64,000 bases of DNA from Plasmopara viticola (Eukaryota; Oomycota; Peronosporomycetes; Peronosporales; Peronosporaceae). The notes beneath the pieces are model-generated. The model was not told the origin of the DNA and made no database searches. It worked only from the letters and a program-made list of their open reading frames with translations. Location: NCBI GenBank assembly GCA_001695595.3, contig MBPM02000059.1, positions 124,001 to 188,000 of the forward strand, read 5' to 3'. This document shows, one piece after another, positions 47,292 to 59,000 of this stretch. The first letter of the stretch is position 1; every line of letters starts with the position of its first letter. Position numbers and translations under genes: made by a program.

Positions 47292-47378
47292 AGCTTACGA
47301 CGTCGAGGCGTCTTTTTTTTTTACTTTCGGTTTTAGTTTTCATTCCTTTATAAGAAAAGTCGTGTATGTTACTCAAGT
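47292..47378. promoter_or_regulatory. shared divergent promoter of XPD and the nucleotidyltransferase
   Basis: 87 bases between the two start codons. On the plus strand TCATTCC (47340-47346), inside TTTTCATTCCTTTATAAG, fits the oomycete initiator consensus YCAYTYY and lies about 35 bases before the nucleotidyltransferase ATG. A run of about ten T residues (around 47311-47322) lies between the two genes. No comparable initiator is seen for XPD. Confidence 0.55.
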
Positions 47379-49883
47379 ATGAGCCACGGAGCCATGCCGG
47401 ACGTCGTTGAGGACGCGGACAAGCCACGTAAACAGCACGCGGGTCCTCGGAAGCGCCGAGCGAAAAAGAAGGCAAAGTCTTGTCTTTTGAATGTACCAAT
47501 CACGCCTGAGCGTCGTTTGAACCCATGCATTTCACCGCGCGAGGATATACCGAGTCTCTGTGCCACTGCAATGCCCTTTACGCCGCTTCAAGCCAATTTC
47601 AACTCCAAGCAAAGTGGTCTTTTGCCGAAGTTGCGAGCGGTAGATACCGGTATACCATCTCGTCCACACGGTCCAGCGGGCATTTCGTGTCGGACAAAGG
47701 CTGCGCTCTTTCGGCATCCCGACCTCAGTCTTGCCGAACGAGCAGCGATGCGAGGAGAACAGGAACAACAAGCAGCAGAACGCGCGTATTGGACCCAATG
47801 GGTGATTGAAGCAGCCGAGAAAGAGCGAGCACGGCGATTGAACATTCTCAAGCAGCTCCAGTGCGAAGAAGAAGAAGAGATTCGACGGAGAAGACAGTGG
47901 GCGATTGCGACGATCGAGAAAGAGCAAGAGGCAATGATGCGGGAAATGTTTTTGGACAATATGAAAAACACTCAGTGGTTTCAATCGACGATTTCGCGAT
48001 TCTCTGGAGATTACGAGGTCGTGTGCCCCAATAGTTGGTTCGGGTGCACGTTCAGCTGCATGTTGAAAGACTTGGAATCGCATCTAAAGCGCTGTGTCTA
48101 CCGACAGGTTCCCGACACGTTGGACCAAGTGGTCGAAGATACGAGGACGGACTTTTACTCTTACGACGTCGTGTGTCCGAATGCTGTCCTCGGGTGTAAG
48201 AAAATCTGTGCCCGTGAGAATCTAGCTGCCCATCTCGCAACGTGTCCCGTGAATGGCATGTCGAGAGAGAAAGAGTGGGAAGAGCGACTGGAATGGCGAC
48301 GGAGTGTCATTCAAGCGACGGAGAGAGAACGAGCGCGGCGCATTGACGAAGAACGTGCGGAAGGAGGAGCGAAGAAAAGCGGCTTGTCCTTTGGGAATCT
48401 CCAACGACTGTACGAAGAGCAAACGGCTATGATGCAAGTGGTTTTACACGACGAGATTATCGACTTTTATGCTCATCACAAGCGAGAGGGACTGGAAAAG
48501 CGTCCGTCGATCCAGAAAGCGATTGCTATGGTGACGGATGAGATTCAAGTCCTCTGGAATGATTGCGTCCAAGTTGAGCAGTACGGATCGTTTGCTACAA
48601 AGCTACACGGCGAAGCTAGCGACGTGGACCTCGTAGTCTTTGGAGCCACGGAAGAATTCAACTTTACCAGTCAGCAGTGTGTTGAGGCTTTAGCGGATCA
48701 TCTTCGCGAATTGTCTGCGTTTGTTGACGTAAGTGCGATCAGCCGTGCCTCTATTCCGCTGTTGAAAGTGGTGGTGTTAGTCACTTTTGATCAAGAGAAG
48801 ACCGAGCGTGGAATCAATACGGAGTTTCGTATCCCCTTCGATATCACGTTTGATGAGCCACACGGGATCTATCATAACGGGGTTGCGAGTGTGACGTTGA
48901 TACAAGGGCTGGCCAACGCATTTTATGGTTTACGAGAGCTGACACTGGTGCTCAAGCATTTTTTGGTCGAACGTGGACTCAATGACCCGTACGTCGGTGG
49001 CTTGTCGTCCTACGGTCTCTTGCTCATGGTTGTGTATGTGCTTCAAGAGCAAGGAGCTCTAATGTCGATGGTTGACGGACAGAAGGGTGCCGAGACGTCC
49101 GAAGGTGAGGACGATCTGGATCTGGACGAGTTGAAAGCGGCAGTGCCATCGCGCTGGAATGCACGGTATGAAGCGCAGCGTTTAAAAGGAGAACTGATTG
49201 CCAAGGAGATTGTCAAGCAGTGTGTTGCAAAGCAGCCAAAGAAAACATTCACAATGGACAAGAAATGCACGAAAAGAGCGAAACGAGCCGTGCTGCCTTC
49301 GTTTGTGACGGGATTGCAAGACGGACGTGAACAGGAGACCAAACCATTTTTATTAGGCAAACTTTTGATGGATTTCTTACAGTTTTACGGCAACGATTTT
49401 CGACAGAATTTGGACCAGGTCTCTGTCGTGTCATGGGGTGAACCAGCCATGTTGTCGGTCGATACATCACGAGCCTTGAGTCCTCCAACCCACTCGCTCT
49501 CTCCTTCGACAAGACATCTGTCGCCTACTGTTGGCTGTGTGGCTTCCACTTCACCGCTGATGCTCGTGCTGCCACTGTCGCGCGATGGTTTGCTCGTGAT
49601 CGAAGACCCGTTGCAACCTCACAACAACGTAGGCAAGTCGTGTTACCGTGTCAGTCAAGTCTTTCGCGACTTTTCCGACTTTTTGAGCTTTGTGACTGCA
49701 CTTATTGTACGAGGAAGTGTCATGACGACGGGCAAAAAGAAGACAGAAGATACGACTACGAGCTCCACTCCTCCACCCAGCTCGACGCCATTGACGCATG
49801 AACCAACGTGTCGGATATTAAAGTCGGTGTTTCAAATGAAGACAAGAGAGAAACGCGCTAGCTTGGACATTTCGTTGACGTGA
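47379..49883 (+). CDS. TRAF-type zinc fingers fused to a Trf4-like nucleotidyltransferase
   Basis: 834 codons. The N-terminus is basic (KRRAKKKAK, possible nuclear localisation). A charged coiled-coil-like region (about 115-195, rich in Glu and Arg) follows. Two zinc fingers have identical spacing C-x6-C-x11-H-x3-C (C216/C223/H235/C239 and C266/C273/H285/C289) and the VVCPN..GC pattern of TRAF-type fingers. A second Glu/Arg-rich stretch comes next (295-330). The DNA polymerase beta-type nucleotidyltransferase domain starts near residue 355, with the catalytic signature GS (403-404) and D415-x-D417 in YGSFATKLHGEASDVDLVVFG. The later region (FLLGKLLMDFLQFYGNDF) matches the PAP-associated domain. 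This places it with non-canonical poly(A)/poly(U) polymerases (Trf4, Cid1, PAPD5), which tail RNAs for decay or processing. The fingers could mediate protein contacts. Substrate and nucleotide preference cannot be told from sequence by eye. Confidence 0.88.
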   Translation: MSHGAMPDVVEDADKPRKQHAGPRKRRAKKKAKSCLLNVPITPERRLNPCISPREDIPSLCATAMPFTPLQANFNSKQSGLLPKLRAVDTGIPSRPHGPAGISCRTKAALFRHPDLSLAERAAMRGEQEQQAAERAYWTQWVIEAAEKERARRLNILKQLQCEEEEEIRRRRQWAIATIEKEQEAMMREMFLDNMKNTQWFQSTISRFSGDYEVVCPNSWFGCTFSCMLKDLESHLKRCVYRQVPDTLDQVVEDTRTDFYSYDVVCPNAVLGCKKICARENLAAHLATCPVNGMSREKEWEERLEWRRSVIQATERERARRIDEERAEGGAKKSGLSFGNLQRLYEEQTAMMQVVLHDEIIDFYAHHKREGLEKRPSIQKAIAMVTDEIQVLWNDCVQVEQYGSFATKLHGEASDVDLVVFGATEEFNFTSQQCVEALADHLRELSAFVDVSAISRASIPLLKVVVLVTFDQEKTERGINTEFRIPFDITFDEPHGIYHNGVASVTLIQGLANAFYGLRELTLVLKHFLVERGLNDPYVGGLSSYGLLLMVVYVLQEQGALMSMVDGQKGAETSEGEDDLDLDELKAAVPSRWNARYEAQRLKGELIAKEIVKQCVAKQPKKTFTMDKKCTKRAKRAVLPSFVTGLQDGREQETKPFLLGKLLMDFLQFYGNDFRQNLDQVSVVSWGEPAMLSVDTSRALSPPTHSLSPSTRHLSPTVGCVASTSPLMLVLPLSRDGLLVIEDPLQPHNNVGKSCYRVSQVFRDFSDFLSFVTALIVRGSVMTTGKKKTEDTTTSSTPPPSSTPLTHEPTCRILKSVFQMKTREKRASLDISLT

Positions 49884-49934
49884 ACGAACAGCGTGCACGT
49901 GACGCAACCTACCACCACCACCGCAACGAGCTGT

Positions 49935-51069
49935 TTATTGCTGCAGTTTCCAGCTAATAGTCTCTCCAGCTTTTAACGGCACTACGACGCCGTTGTCGAA
50001 CGGGTAGCTGTCTGGAACCTGCCACTCTTGCTTGAGTAAGACCGTGTCGCCGACTGTATTGCGCTTTAGACCGTAGAAATCGGCTCCATTCTCGCACGCA
50101 AACGCACGAAACAGCTCTAGCTTGCCAATCGACTCGAATGCTTCGGCATACAGCTCCAGCGCTGCGTGGGCCGAGTAGATGCCGGCACATCCACACCCTG
50201 ATTCTTTCCTGGCAGCCACGTGCGGCGCGCTGTCGGTACCGAGGAAGAACTTGGTGCTTCCACTTGCGATCGCTTGCAGAAGAGCTTGACGGTGTGCCTC
50301 GCGCTTGAGGACAGGCAGGCAGTATTTATGAGGCCGTAGACCTCCTTGAAAGATGGCGTTTCGATTGTACAGCAAGTGCTGCGGCGTGATGGTGGCCGCG
50401 ACATTGGCCGGTGCCGTCAAGACGAACTCGGCCGCTTCTTTGGTCGTGATGTGCTCCATCACAACTTTAAGCTGTGGAAACTTGACCACTAGCGGCTTGA
50501 TCACTTGCTTTACAAACGTGGCTTCACGATCAAAGAGATCGACGGACGGGTCCGTTACTTCGCCATGGACCAGCAGTGGCATGCCGACGTCAGCCATGGC
50601 TTCCAGTGCCGGATAAATGTTGTCAATTCTCGTCACGCCCGAGTCCGAATTGGTCGTGGCTCCAGCTAAAGAACGCAGCCACGGTCAGCACGGGATTTGA
50701 TGATTCTATTTCAATGTACGTACCGGGGTAAAGCTTAACGGCAAAGATTTGCCCGGTCGCGGCAGCGCGACGGATTTCGTCGGCGGTTGTGCCGTCCGTC
50801 ATGTAGAGCGTCATTAAAGGCTCGAATCCGATAGAAAGGGTAGGGTCCCGCTTGTGCTCCGGCACGTGGGCCATGATGCGTGCACGGTAAGCCAGCGCTT
50901 GCTCCGTAGTGGTGACAGGTGGCACGAGGTTGGGCATTACAATACACCGCGCGAATTGAGACGTCACGTGCGACACGGTGCAGCTTAGAGCAGCATCGCC
51001 GTCACGCAGGTGGTGGTGCAAGTCGTCAGGACGTGCATTGGTCCATTTGATTTCGGTTGGAAACAGCAT
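49935..51069 (-). CDS. dihydroorotase (two exons)
   Basis: Cyclises N-carbamoyl-aspartate to dihydroorotate in de novo pyrimidine synthesis. It is the single-function PyrC type, 358 residues after splicing (E. coli PyrC 348). Exon 1 is 50724-51069 and exon 2 is 49935-50665. The 58-base intron 50666-50723 (GTACGTAC..TTTAG on the minus strand) interrupts the codon after KLYP, and splicing gives [19 protein letters not shown], matching the bacterial enzyme. Metal ligands are visible: H18 and H20 (HHHLRDGD), the carboxylated lysine K112 (AVKLYP), then [14 protein letters not shown] and GTDSAPH. Without splicing the two frames would look like a frameshifted gene. It converges with the nucleotidyltransferase gene (51-base gap). 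Confidence 0.95.
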
Positions 51070-51102
51070 GGCGACGGTTGAAAGACAGCGAGAAGACGGA
51101 AA

Positions 51103-51109
51103 AGAGTGG
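51103..51109 (-). promoter_or_regulatory. initiator-like element of dihydroorotase
   Basis: On the minus strand CCACTCT followed by TTTCC fits the oomycete initiator YCAYTYY. It lies about 35 bases before the ATG, the usual distance in these genomes. Confidence 0.45.
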
Positions 51110-51389
51110 ACTGCTGCAGTTTGAGATGGAAGGTCGGATGGTAACCAACCGCATGGGCTCTATGTAGTGTCATGAAGTGTAGGCGTCCTTAAGCTATGTG
51201 GTCTACACGACATGAGCTCGGACATAAGTAAAGTTGATAATTGGTGTAAAAACAGAAAATATTGCGTGTTGCCTTTTTGTTTAAACAACTGGGAATAGAG
51301 AGCAAGATACAAAATGTGGTAAAACCAAGTACTTATCTCCTTTTTCGAGTTAAATCACCTTTCGACAGGCGTTTCCGATAAGGAAAGAA
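51110..51389. other. intergenic region between dihydroorotase and succinyltransferase
   Basis: Contains the upstream region of dihydroorotase and the 3' flank of the succinyltransferase gene. No gene. Confidence 0.5.
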
Positions 51390-53009
51390 CTAAATGTCAA
51401 GTAGCAGACGTTCGGGATTCTCAATCTTGTCCGCGATGGCTTTGAGGCACGTGACACCTTCACGGCCGTCAACGAGGCGGTGGTCGTACGTGAGTGCAAG
51501 GTACATCATGGGACGCGCGACTACTTCACCATCCACAACGACAGGACGCATCTTGGTGCCGTGCATTCCGAGGATTCCCGACTGTGGGAGATTAATGATC
51601 GGCGTGCCCATGAGCGACCCAAAGACGCCGCCGTTTGAGATTGTAAAGTTTCCGCCCGTCATCTCCTCCAACGTTAATTTACCGTCACGCGCGCGGATCG
51701 CTAGTTCAGCCAAGCCCTTCTCAACATCAGCAAAGCTCATGGACTCGGTGTTTTTCAATACGGGCGTGACCAACCCTTTGGGTGTCGATACAGCCACGCT
51801 CATGTCCACGTAATCACGGTACACAATCTCCTGATGCTCGTCATCAATCATTGCATTCACCCCTGGCACTTCGAGCAATGCCGACGCACTGGCCTTGACA
51901 AATGCTGACATAAAGCCCAGCTTCACGCCGTGCTTGGCCTCGAACGCATCCTTGTATTGCTTGCGTAGTTGCATGAGCTTGGACATGTCTACCTCCTGAA
52001 AAGTCGTGAGGCTCGCTGCTGTGTTCTGCGACTCTTTTAATCGTTCGGCCGTACGTAGACGCATACGGCTCATCTTTTCGCGACGAATTGCACGCTCAGG
52101 TAGCGCTAGCAATGGAGTAGCGCCGGCAACAACAGGCTCGGGGGTGGCAACAGGCATTGGCGCAGAAGGAGCAGGAGCGGGCGCTGGTTTCGAAGCTGCT
52201 TCAGGAGCAGGAGGAGCAGGAGCCAAAGTCGAATCCGGAGCGGACGTAGACGCAGCAGAGGGAGGTTCGCCACCCGTTGCAATCGAGAAAAGAGGCACAC
52301 CAATCTCTACAGTTTCGTCTACGTCGACCAGCGTCTTGGTGATTGTGCCGCTCTTGGGTGCGCGGACGTCTACACTCACCTTGTCCGTCTCTAGCACGAC
52401 CACGACCTCGTCCTCCTTCACATAATCGCCAGTTTGCTTGACCCACTCAACAACGGTTCCTTCAGAGATTGAGTCTCCCATAGACGGCACGGGAACGGTC
52501 GTTTCTTCACTAGCCGGGGCCGCGATCTTCTGCGCACTGGGCGCACCGGCCGCACCTTTGACAATTTGGAAAAGCGAGGAACCCACAATTACGTTGTCAT
52601 CAACATTTGCGAGTTGCGCTCCCATGGTACCCGCAAAGGGCGAGCGCACATCGACGCTCACTTTGTCCGTCTCCAGCACGACGACGACTTCGTCCTCTGC
52701 AACAGCTTCCCCTGGCTGTTTCAACCACTCCACGACCGTTCCCTCGGAAATGGAGTCACCCATAGACGGAACAGGAACCTCAGTGGCCTCATCTGAGCTC
52801 GAATACGCACGAAATTGCAGTAGCGAGGCCGCGTGAAGACGGGTCGTGCGCGCGGGAAGCGCGTACACGTTGAACGCACTGGACTTGGACGAGCGCGAGA
52901 ACATGACAGTGGAAGCCTTGCTGAGAGATGTGAGTGAGCGGCGTGTGACGCCACTGGCGCCGCGCGCGGCGGCACGGGCGCGCAAGACAACGTGTCTGGA
53001 GCCACGCAT
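51390..53009 (-). CDS. DLST: dihydrolipoamide succinyltransferase (2-oxoglutarate dehydrogenase E2) with two lipoyl domains
   Basis: 539 codons. The first ~70 residues are rich in Arg, Ser and Ala with almost no acids, a mitochondrial presequence. Two lipoyl domains follow (about 77-151 and 170-245). Both begin [18 protein letters not shown] and have the lipoylated lysine in [10 protein letters not shown] (K116 and K210). A long Ala/Pro linker (about 250-295) leads to the catalytic domain, which ends with the acyltransferase motif DHRLVDGRE (H510, D514). The GDSISEGT lipoyl signature and the catalytic sequence point to the succinyl rather than the acetyl or branched-chain enzyme. I see no peripheral-subunit-binding domain in the linker, as in animal DLST. 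Most DLST proteins have a single lipoyl domain, so the duplication is unusual. Confidence 0.95.
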   Translation of the reverse strand: MRGSRHVVLRARAAARGASGVTRRSLTSLSKASTVMFSRSSKSSAFNVYALPARTTRLHAASLLQFRAYSSSDEATEVPVPSMGDSISEGTVVEWLKQPGEAVAEDEVVVVLETDKVSVDVRSPFAGTMGAQLANVDDNVIVGSSLFQIVKGAAGAPSAQKIAAPASEETTVPVPSMGDSISEGTVVEWVKQTGDYVKEDEVVVVLETDKVSVDVRAPKSGTITKTLVDVDETVEIGVPLFSIATGGEPPSAASTSAPDSTLAPAPPAPEAASKPAPAPAPSAPMPVATPEPVVAGATPLLALPERAIRREKMSRMRLRTAERLKESQNTAASLTTFQEVDMSKLMQLRKQYKDAFEAKHGVKLGFMSAFVKASASALLEVPGVNAMIDDEHQEIVYRDYVDMSVAVSTPKGLVTPVLKNTESMSFADVEKGLAELAIRARDGKLTLEEMTGGNFTISNGGVFGSLMGTPIINLPQSGILGMHGTKMRPVVVDGEVVARPMMYLALTYDHRLVDGREGVTCLKAIADKIENPERLLLDI

Positions 53010-53039
53010 CTACGTGTGGGGTGGAGAGCAATGTATCTC

Positions 53040-56000
53040 GTAACTATAACTGTAGGGAGGGTATTAATGACATTTTACTCAAATTTATTAATAAAAAGAG
53101 AGCGATAATACGAGAGCATTTAGTAAAAAGCCTTGGCTTGAATGTTATATTGTGTCCTTTTGTGTTCACGACCAGACCGACTTCTATTGAAACGATGGAT
53201 GTCACTCATCGCACTTTTATCGATACATTTCAGATATTTTTAGTTGAGGGATGCAATGTCATTACATAACAATTATTTTTAAGAAGGACTTTGGCCGTTG
53301 GGTATTCGAAAAATGGTGACTTTTACTGCGCGCAATCACTATTCGTATTAAAAAAAACTCCAAAAAGAAATTATCATCGCAACTATAGTATATTAAAAGC
53401 AGAACCAAAATTTTACATATTGTATACAATACATCCTATCGCAGTCTTGTCAATACATTAATCCATAAACAACAAATTCCTCGCAAAAATTTCCATATCT
53501 CTAGCACAATTCTGCGCTGGTAGTCTGTGCTGCTTGGATTCTAAGTAATTTATTCTGCCTGAAGAGGTTGATTTGCTTTGCAGCATGGGGACCATAAACG
53601 CAACTGTCTCACTTTTATCAACGGATTTTAAAATATCGACGAGTGCAATAATTGAATTTTTAAATCAAATGATAACAACGGCTATATGCTTAGGTCCGAA
53701 CGTTATTTTTTAGTAAGCGTCTAAATTTGCAATCACAATGTAGACAGAGGCACTTCTGCTCTTGATTATCTGCTGAAGCATATTTCAATGAACACTCGTA
53801 CAAATGCCTGTCATACAATAGGAACCATCGTTATTCTAAGGCTTTGTACTATCAAGAAGCAACTATCATCCACTCTATTCGACACTATGTTATGTACTTC
53901 TTCAATAAGGCACGAATTACTCTCAAAGGAGAAAGATGAGTGTGATCATCGTCAGTTCTTTTTTAATACGAAAGCTCGGTTTGGTATCAACAACGGTCTA
54001 CGATGTAAAAAACAAAGCTGTTGGTCGGTCGCACCATGCAGCAGTGCCCAATGTCCATCTTTTTGGAAGTATGCTTACGCGTTCAAGGTGCATTTGCACC
54101 TCTGTGCATACTTACAAAAAGAATGCGCTTGCGTTAGAAGCTGTGGTTATGACAAATGCTGCGCCTACGCCTTGGACGGTGGGGCTAAGGAATCTTGCCT
54201 GTCAGAAAGCTCTGTTACAGGCTTTTCACTTCACTTAGCAAGAGCTGCGCGCCTAAATTTTCTTTGTTTGCAGATGCCCATCTTCAATTAAAAAAAGATG
54301 AGATTTTACTGCCATCCTTAGCTATGAAAAATCAACAAAAAAGAACTCTCCCGCTTTAGCGTTACATCTTCTCCTAAGGGTGCAGCAGCTACTGCCGATT
54401 GGATTTACGTGCTGAAGTTTTCTCTCGATAGCAGCCTTGGCAATCAGGCCACTACTTCTTAGAAACAGCTCCACTCTCTTATCTAGCGGTGAGTTTTCAG
54501 TACCAATATTTTTTATTCCTTGTACGATTGGAGTTTAGTTAAGGCTTTCTTACTCTTGAGCGGATGCAATTGCAACCTTTTTCCTCCAAAATATGTTTAA
54601 GCTCCAAAACACGGTGACTATTCTTGTGCTTAATACGTCCTCAAATTAAACGAAAAAGAAAAAATAAGCTTCTCATCCACTTATCCCAAATGTATTTGCG
54701 CTCCTAAGATGTAGCATAACATTAAGACCTACTTTTATTTTGTGAAAGAATGGAATAATTGTGGATACGTGAGCCGCATTGTCGAGTGCAAACGCAACCA
54801 TGGATAACTTGCGGCGTACAAATGTCGTGATTTGCATATATCTTCAAGTGCACAGTGAACTGTTTCTACCAACCATTAGTTCGAGAATGGTCAGCTGCTG
54901 ACATCAGCGAGCAGACTTCATTGAGTTAAAAAGACTTTCATTAAACGGCTGCGAAAGATCGCGGGCCCCTATTCTACAACATCGTGTTCGAAAGACCAAG
55001 TGCCGAATATTTAACACCCTCTGTTTAACTTTTATACTGGCTGGAACATGGGCCAAATGCACCGCCTTGCTCCGGTGACTACTCTATCTATTTCGTCGAT
55101 AAGTTAGCGATTAAGTCGAGAATAAATGCTCGCTGCTACGAGCAGACTCTATGCAGAATGTTTTTGAGCATCGTGTCCTCCCTAAGAACCATACGCCGTT
55201 GCTCTTCTCAGCTCAATTTATGCATGGACCACTTGTCACCTTAAGGTCGCTTTTCTATCACATAAAGTTGAAGACAAGTGCGTCGGTTATGATTTCCACT
55301 ACATACCATTCTTTGCTTGTTTGTCAAATTCTCGTGGTTTATTATGACTCTTCGGTGTAAGCCTTGACGGCTAAAACCAGCTAGGTAGTGTTTAAGGCAT
55401 TAAATGTCGAATTTTTGCATCCTTCGAGATCTCCAAGCCAAGGCGCAACAAACACTGCTGATTAGCTGATTTAAGACATATTTGCTTAAAATGGAGGACG
55501 TGTTTATGTCCGCAAGGGGAACGTCTATTTTTCACAGCACTGCATCTGAGGTATTTCTGGCATTTAATTTCTCAAATAAATTAGAAGCTTGAAGCTTTAT
55601 AACAAGCTCTGAGGCCTCTTACTTCAGTTATCGTGCATCTTCTGTGAAACAACAGCCATTAAAATTGCTACTTGACACTAAGGATAGGTCTTTTCGGTAG
55701 CCATGGGTCCGGTAATGACAACAAGTTATCGAATTACGTCAATTCTAATGGGGCTTTGCTACCCACTTTCGGTAGTATTTTTTAGCACTCCTCAAACATA
55801 TGCTATTTCCCTTGTCTTGCGATTGAGTTTTTCTACCTACAGTTGGCAGTAATCTGCTACTTTCCTTTAAAGCTATGATTTTTGGGTATTGCAAGCCTAT
55901 GTTACTCGCTTGCGAACATTGTTCCCGCAATCGGTGCTTCTATGTCATAATGTCATTGGACGTGTGTCTCACAATTGCCTGTCTGAGCCTTTACGCTTTT

Positions 56001-59000
56001 GAGCCGCTAATCTATATCAATTATCTACAGAGAAACGTTTTCGCGGAACCAATTATTGGCTCTTATATTTAGACGTGCTTATGTTGAGCTTTCGTGGAAA
56101 CCAAAGGCCCGATCCATGACCTGACACGGCCTATGGACGAACACAGCCGGCTCGTCACGACGAGCCTACGGTTGTATGGCAGCAAATATAAGTCAGGTAG
56201 AACTCAAATGTACGTCGTGCTCTTGTGCCTCGTCCATCTATTGGTCGATCTTGCGACAAAGGGGCGATTAAGTATGTGGTTGAGGCAATCGCGGTGTGTG
56301 AATTCTACCTCCCGAACAGCGCAAGTGTGCCTCGTATGCAACCGAGCCACACCACTCGACAATATATTGGCTTATGGTGTTGTGTCAATCAAATTCGTAT
56401 CTTACCTGAATTAGATCTTTATGACTTATAAGGTGCGAGCGGCTAAGAAAATAAACGAATTGAGGTTGGCGGGATAGAATGAGCTCTGCGGATACTTCAG
56501 CTTGTTTTGCCGGCTCAGGAATGAAACAAGTCAGGATAGCTCCAAAGGAAAACTATGACTTGTATAGCGCAAAGGGTTAAAAATTTCGGGAGGAGAAGTA
56601 CGAATCTGCACTAAGTGAAGATACTACCTTATTGTGCGAAAAAATTAAATTGTGCGTTTAGGAATATAAGTAGTGAGCAGCTTACAGAAAGCTAATATTC
56701 GGTCTAGAGGCCACTTAAATACATATCAAAAGGAGGCGACAGTAATTGAATGACATTTACTTCACAGCGAAAACGACCGTAAGATGCCTCTATATTCTTA
56801 AATATGAAAGCTATGTTGAATCTAAGTATTGAGGCAAATAGCGTTTTTTTGGGTCAGGCAGATACCGAACTGCAATTCGTATTAGCTCTAAGCATTGCAC
56901 GGGATAGAGTCTTGAATTCACGCCTCCTCTTCGCATATAGCTACGGCACCCCCGTTGCAAATTGTTCATTGCTTCTTGACTTTTCTAAGGAATTTAATGG
57001 CTAATCTTTTGCGGAACTTTGCCACCTGCAATTAATGCTAAGCTATCCACCTGTGGAGCCAACTTACCCGGTTAGTTTTTGCGTATGTCACAGTCAATGT
57101 TGCTAGCTATTCTTGAATACCCTTTTGAAGGCTGCAATGGCATCGTCACGTCTACCTAGCTGGAACACTCGATACTTTTGACACCTCTCACTTTGTTCCG
57201 AGCTTGTAACTACCCAGATTTGTTTTCAAAAATAATTTACGCACAGCAGGGATGGATAGATAACTCACTAAGGCATTGGTGAACAAAATTAAGTAGCTTG
57301 CAAATATGCGATCTTCACACCAATGAGTCCAAGTTCGCGAATTTTTAGACATAGCATACCCATAAACAAATCATACTTGTCCATGTCAAGAACAAGGTAT
57401 GCCTCGAGCTGCGAATATTTTTTAATCGTACCACCAGGTCTATTTGGCACCGGGGACGTCTTAAAGAAAGTCACCATCCAATCGTGCTGATATCGACTAT
57501 TCTTTTACCCTTAAACTTAATCAGCCAGCCATTTTAGCTTGACAAAATTGTTTGCTGGTGCGCAAAGTTTCTTTTAACGCGCCAGAGTCAAAATGGCTCT
57601 TTCTTACCTCGTACAAATACTTAAACCATCATTTTACACGATGTGCACGAACTACTCGCCTATTATGGAGTCTGCTTTCCTTCCATCTAAACCCAAGCTT
57701 AAGCTTATATATTTCGCTTCTTGTTTAAAAGGCGCGGCTCTTTACTCTGTCGGTCTACCTTGATTAAGACGGATAGAGCACCCTTGCTTACCGCAGCAAA
57801 GTAGACGTTGTTGGCTTACTCGGCAACGCTTAGTTCTCAAAATTTTGACTCGCCCACATACACCACAGCATGGTCTCCCGCAGAACAATTTGTTTTAATC
57901 CACGGCATTCCAGAGGAGTTGACCTCTATGCTGGATCGCCTTCTTGTCGTTGTTTCCAGCATATGAAAGCTGGTTGCTAGGTGAAATTACCCCTAGGTCG
58001 TCTGCAGCTAAGTAGTTTAAATTTTTTGAGGGAGTTGTCATCTTTATAAGCTCATAATTAAATTCATGAGGTTTGTAGCTACCTTGCTTGCATACACGTT
58101 GCGTGAGCACCGGCGAACATCAAAGCTCGCCATGTCGCTTTTAACTGATCTATCATAAGTTCCGAAGACACGAATTATTAAGTTGCTGTAGTTCAACGGC
58201 TAAGAACCCACTTTCCCAGCTTTTTGAGTCAGAAAGTGCAAACGCTGCGTGTAATTGATTGTCTACTACCGCTGGCGTTTTGTTGCCTATCTCGACTTTT
58301 GCATATCCTTCTCCGGTCTAGGAGCTTTGTGAATCCGTTATACTACGCAGCAACGCAGGCGGATCGTCGAACTGATCCATGTCTAAAGATTCGTGATAAA
58401 ATCAATCACCTCCACACATCTATCGGGCACGTTGTTCATGCTTTTTTTGCTGTTTCTACAAGCGTGAGGAAGAGCTGTATTTTCACCCCTCCCTGCTGCC
58501 ATGCAGCTGAAATTTGTCATGATTTGAGCTCCTTTGAACTGTCTGAACTTCTAAAAACGCTAGTTGTAGGTCTAGGATGGTAGATGAAACTAAGGTTTGC
58601 ATCTTTGCATCGTCGCAGGAAACATCCAAACGCTCGTCTGTTTACAATGGAAGGTACCAATGAATAATAAATCGCTATGTCGACATAAGCGTAGCGTTTG
58701 TAGCGTTTTACCTGAAAGGCAGACAAAATATCGAGCTTTTGAACGTGAATACCCGTATCCATTATGATTTGTGTTGTAGAAGCACTTGATGAAGCAGCCA
58801 GAAGCACCGTTCTTTTTGGTCAGCTTCGATCTCCGCCAGCGCTCACATGCCTTGCGCGCGAACAAAGTAGCCGCAAATTTCGTGAATATATTATTGAGCA
58901 AAGATTGTTGACAGTCTCCATCATTTGAGTGCCACTAGTCGAATAAGCCAAGGTGACAATTTTTGAAGACGGTCCAAGGGTTGCGTATCTTATACTTAGC

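Noticed and set aside
49935..51069. Dihydroorotase as a frameshifted pseudogene
   Set aside because: A 58-base GT-AG intron joins the two frames exactly at a conserved loop and restores the family sequence, so splicing explains it fully.
53788..54291. 167-codon cysteine-rich frame as a secreted effector
   Set aside because: No signal peptide at the N-terminus, no RxLR or similar host-targeting motif, AT-rich composition like the surrounding non-coding DNA.
58517..58901. Minus-strand frames starting with a hydrophobic or Ser/Ala-rich segment, considered as effector candidates
   Set aside because: Overlapping short frames of similar length, no host-targeting motif and no coding bias.
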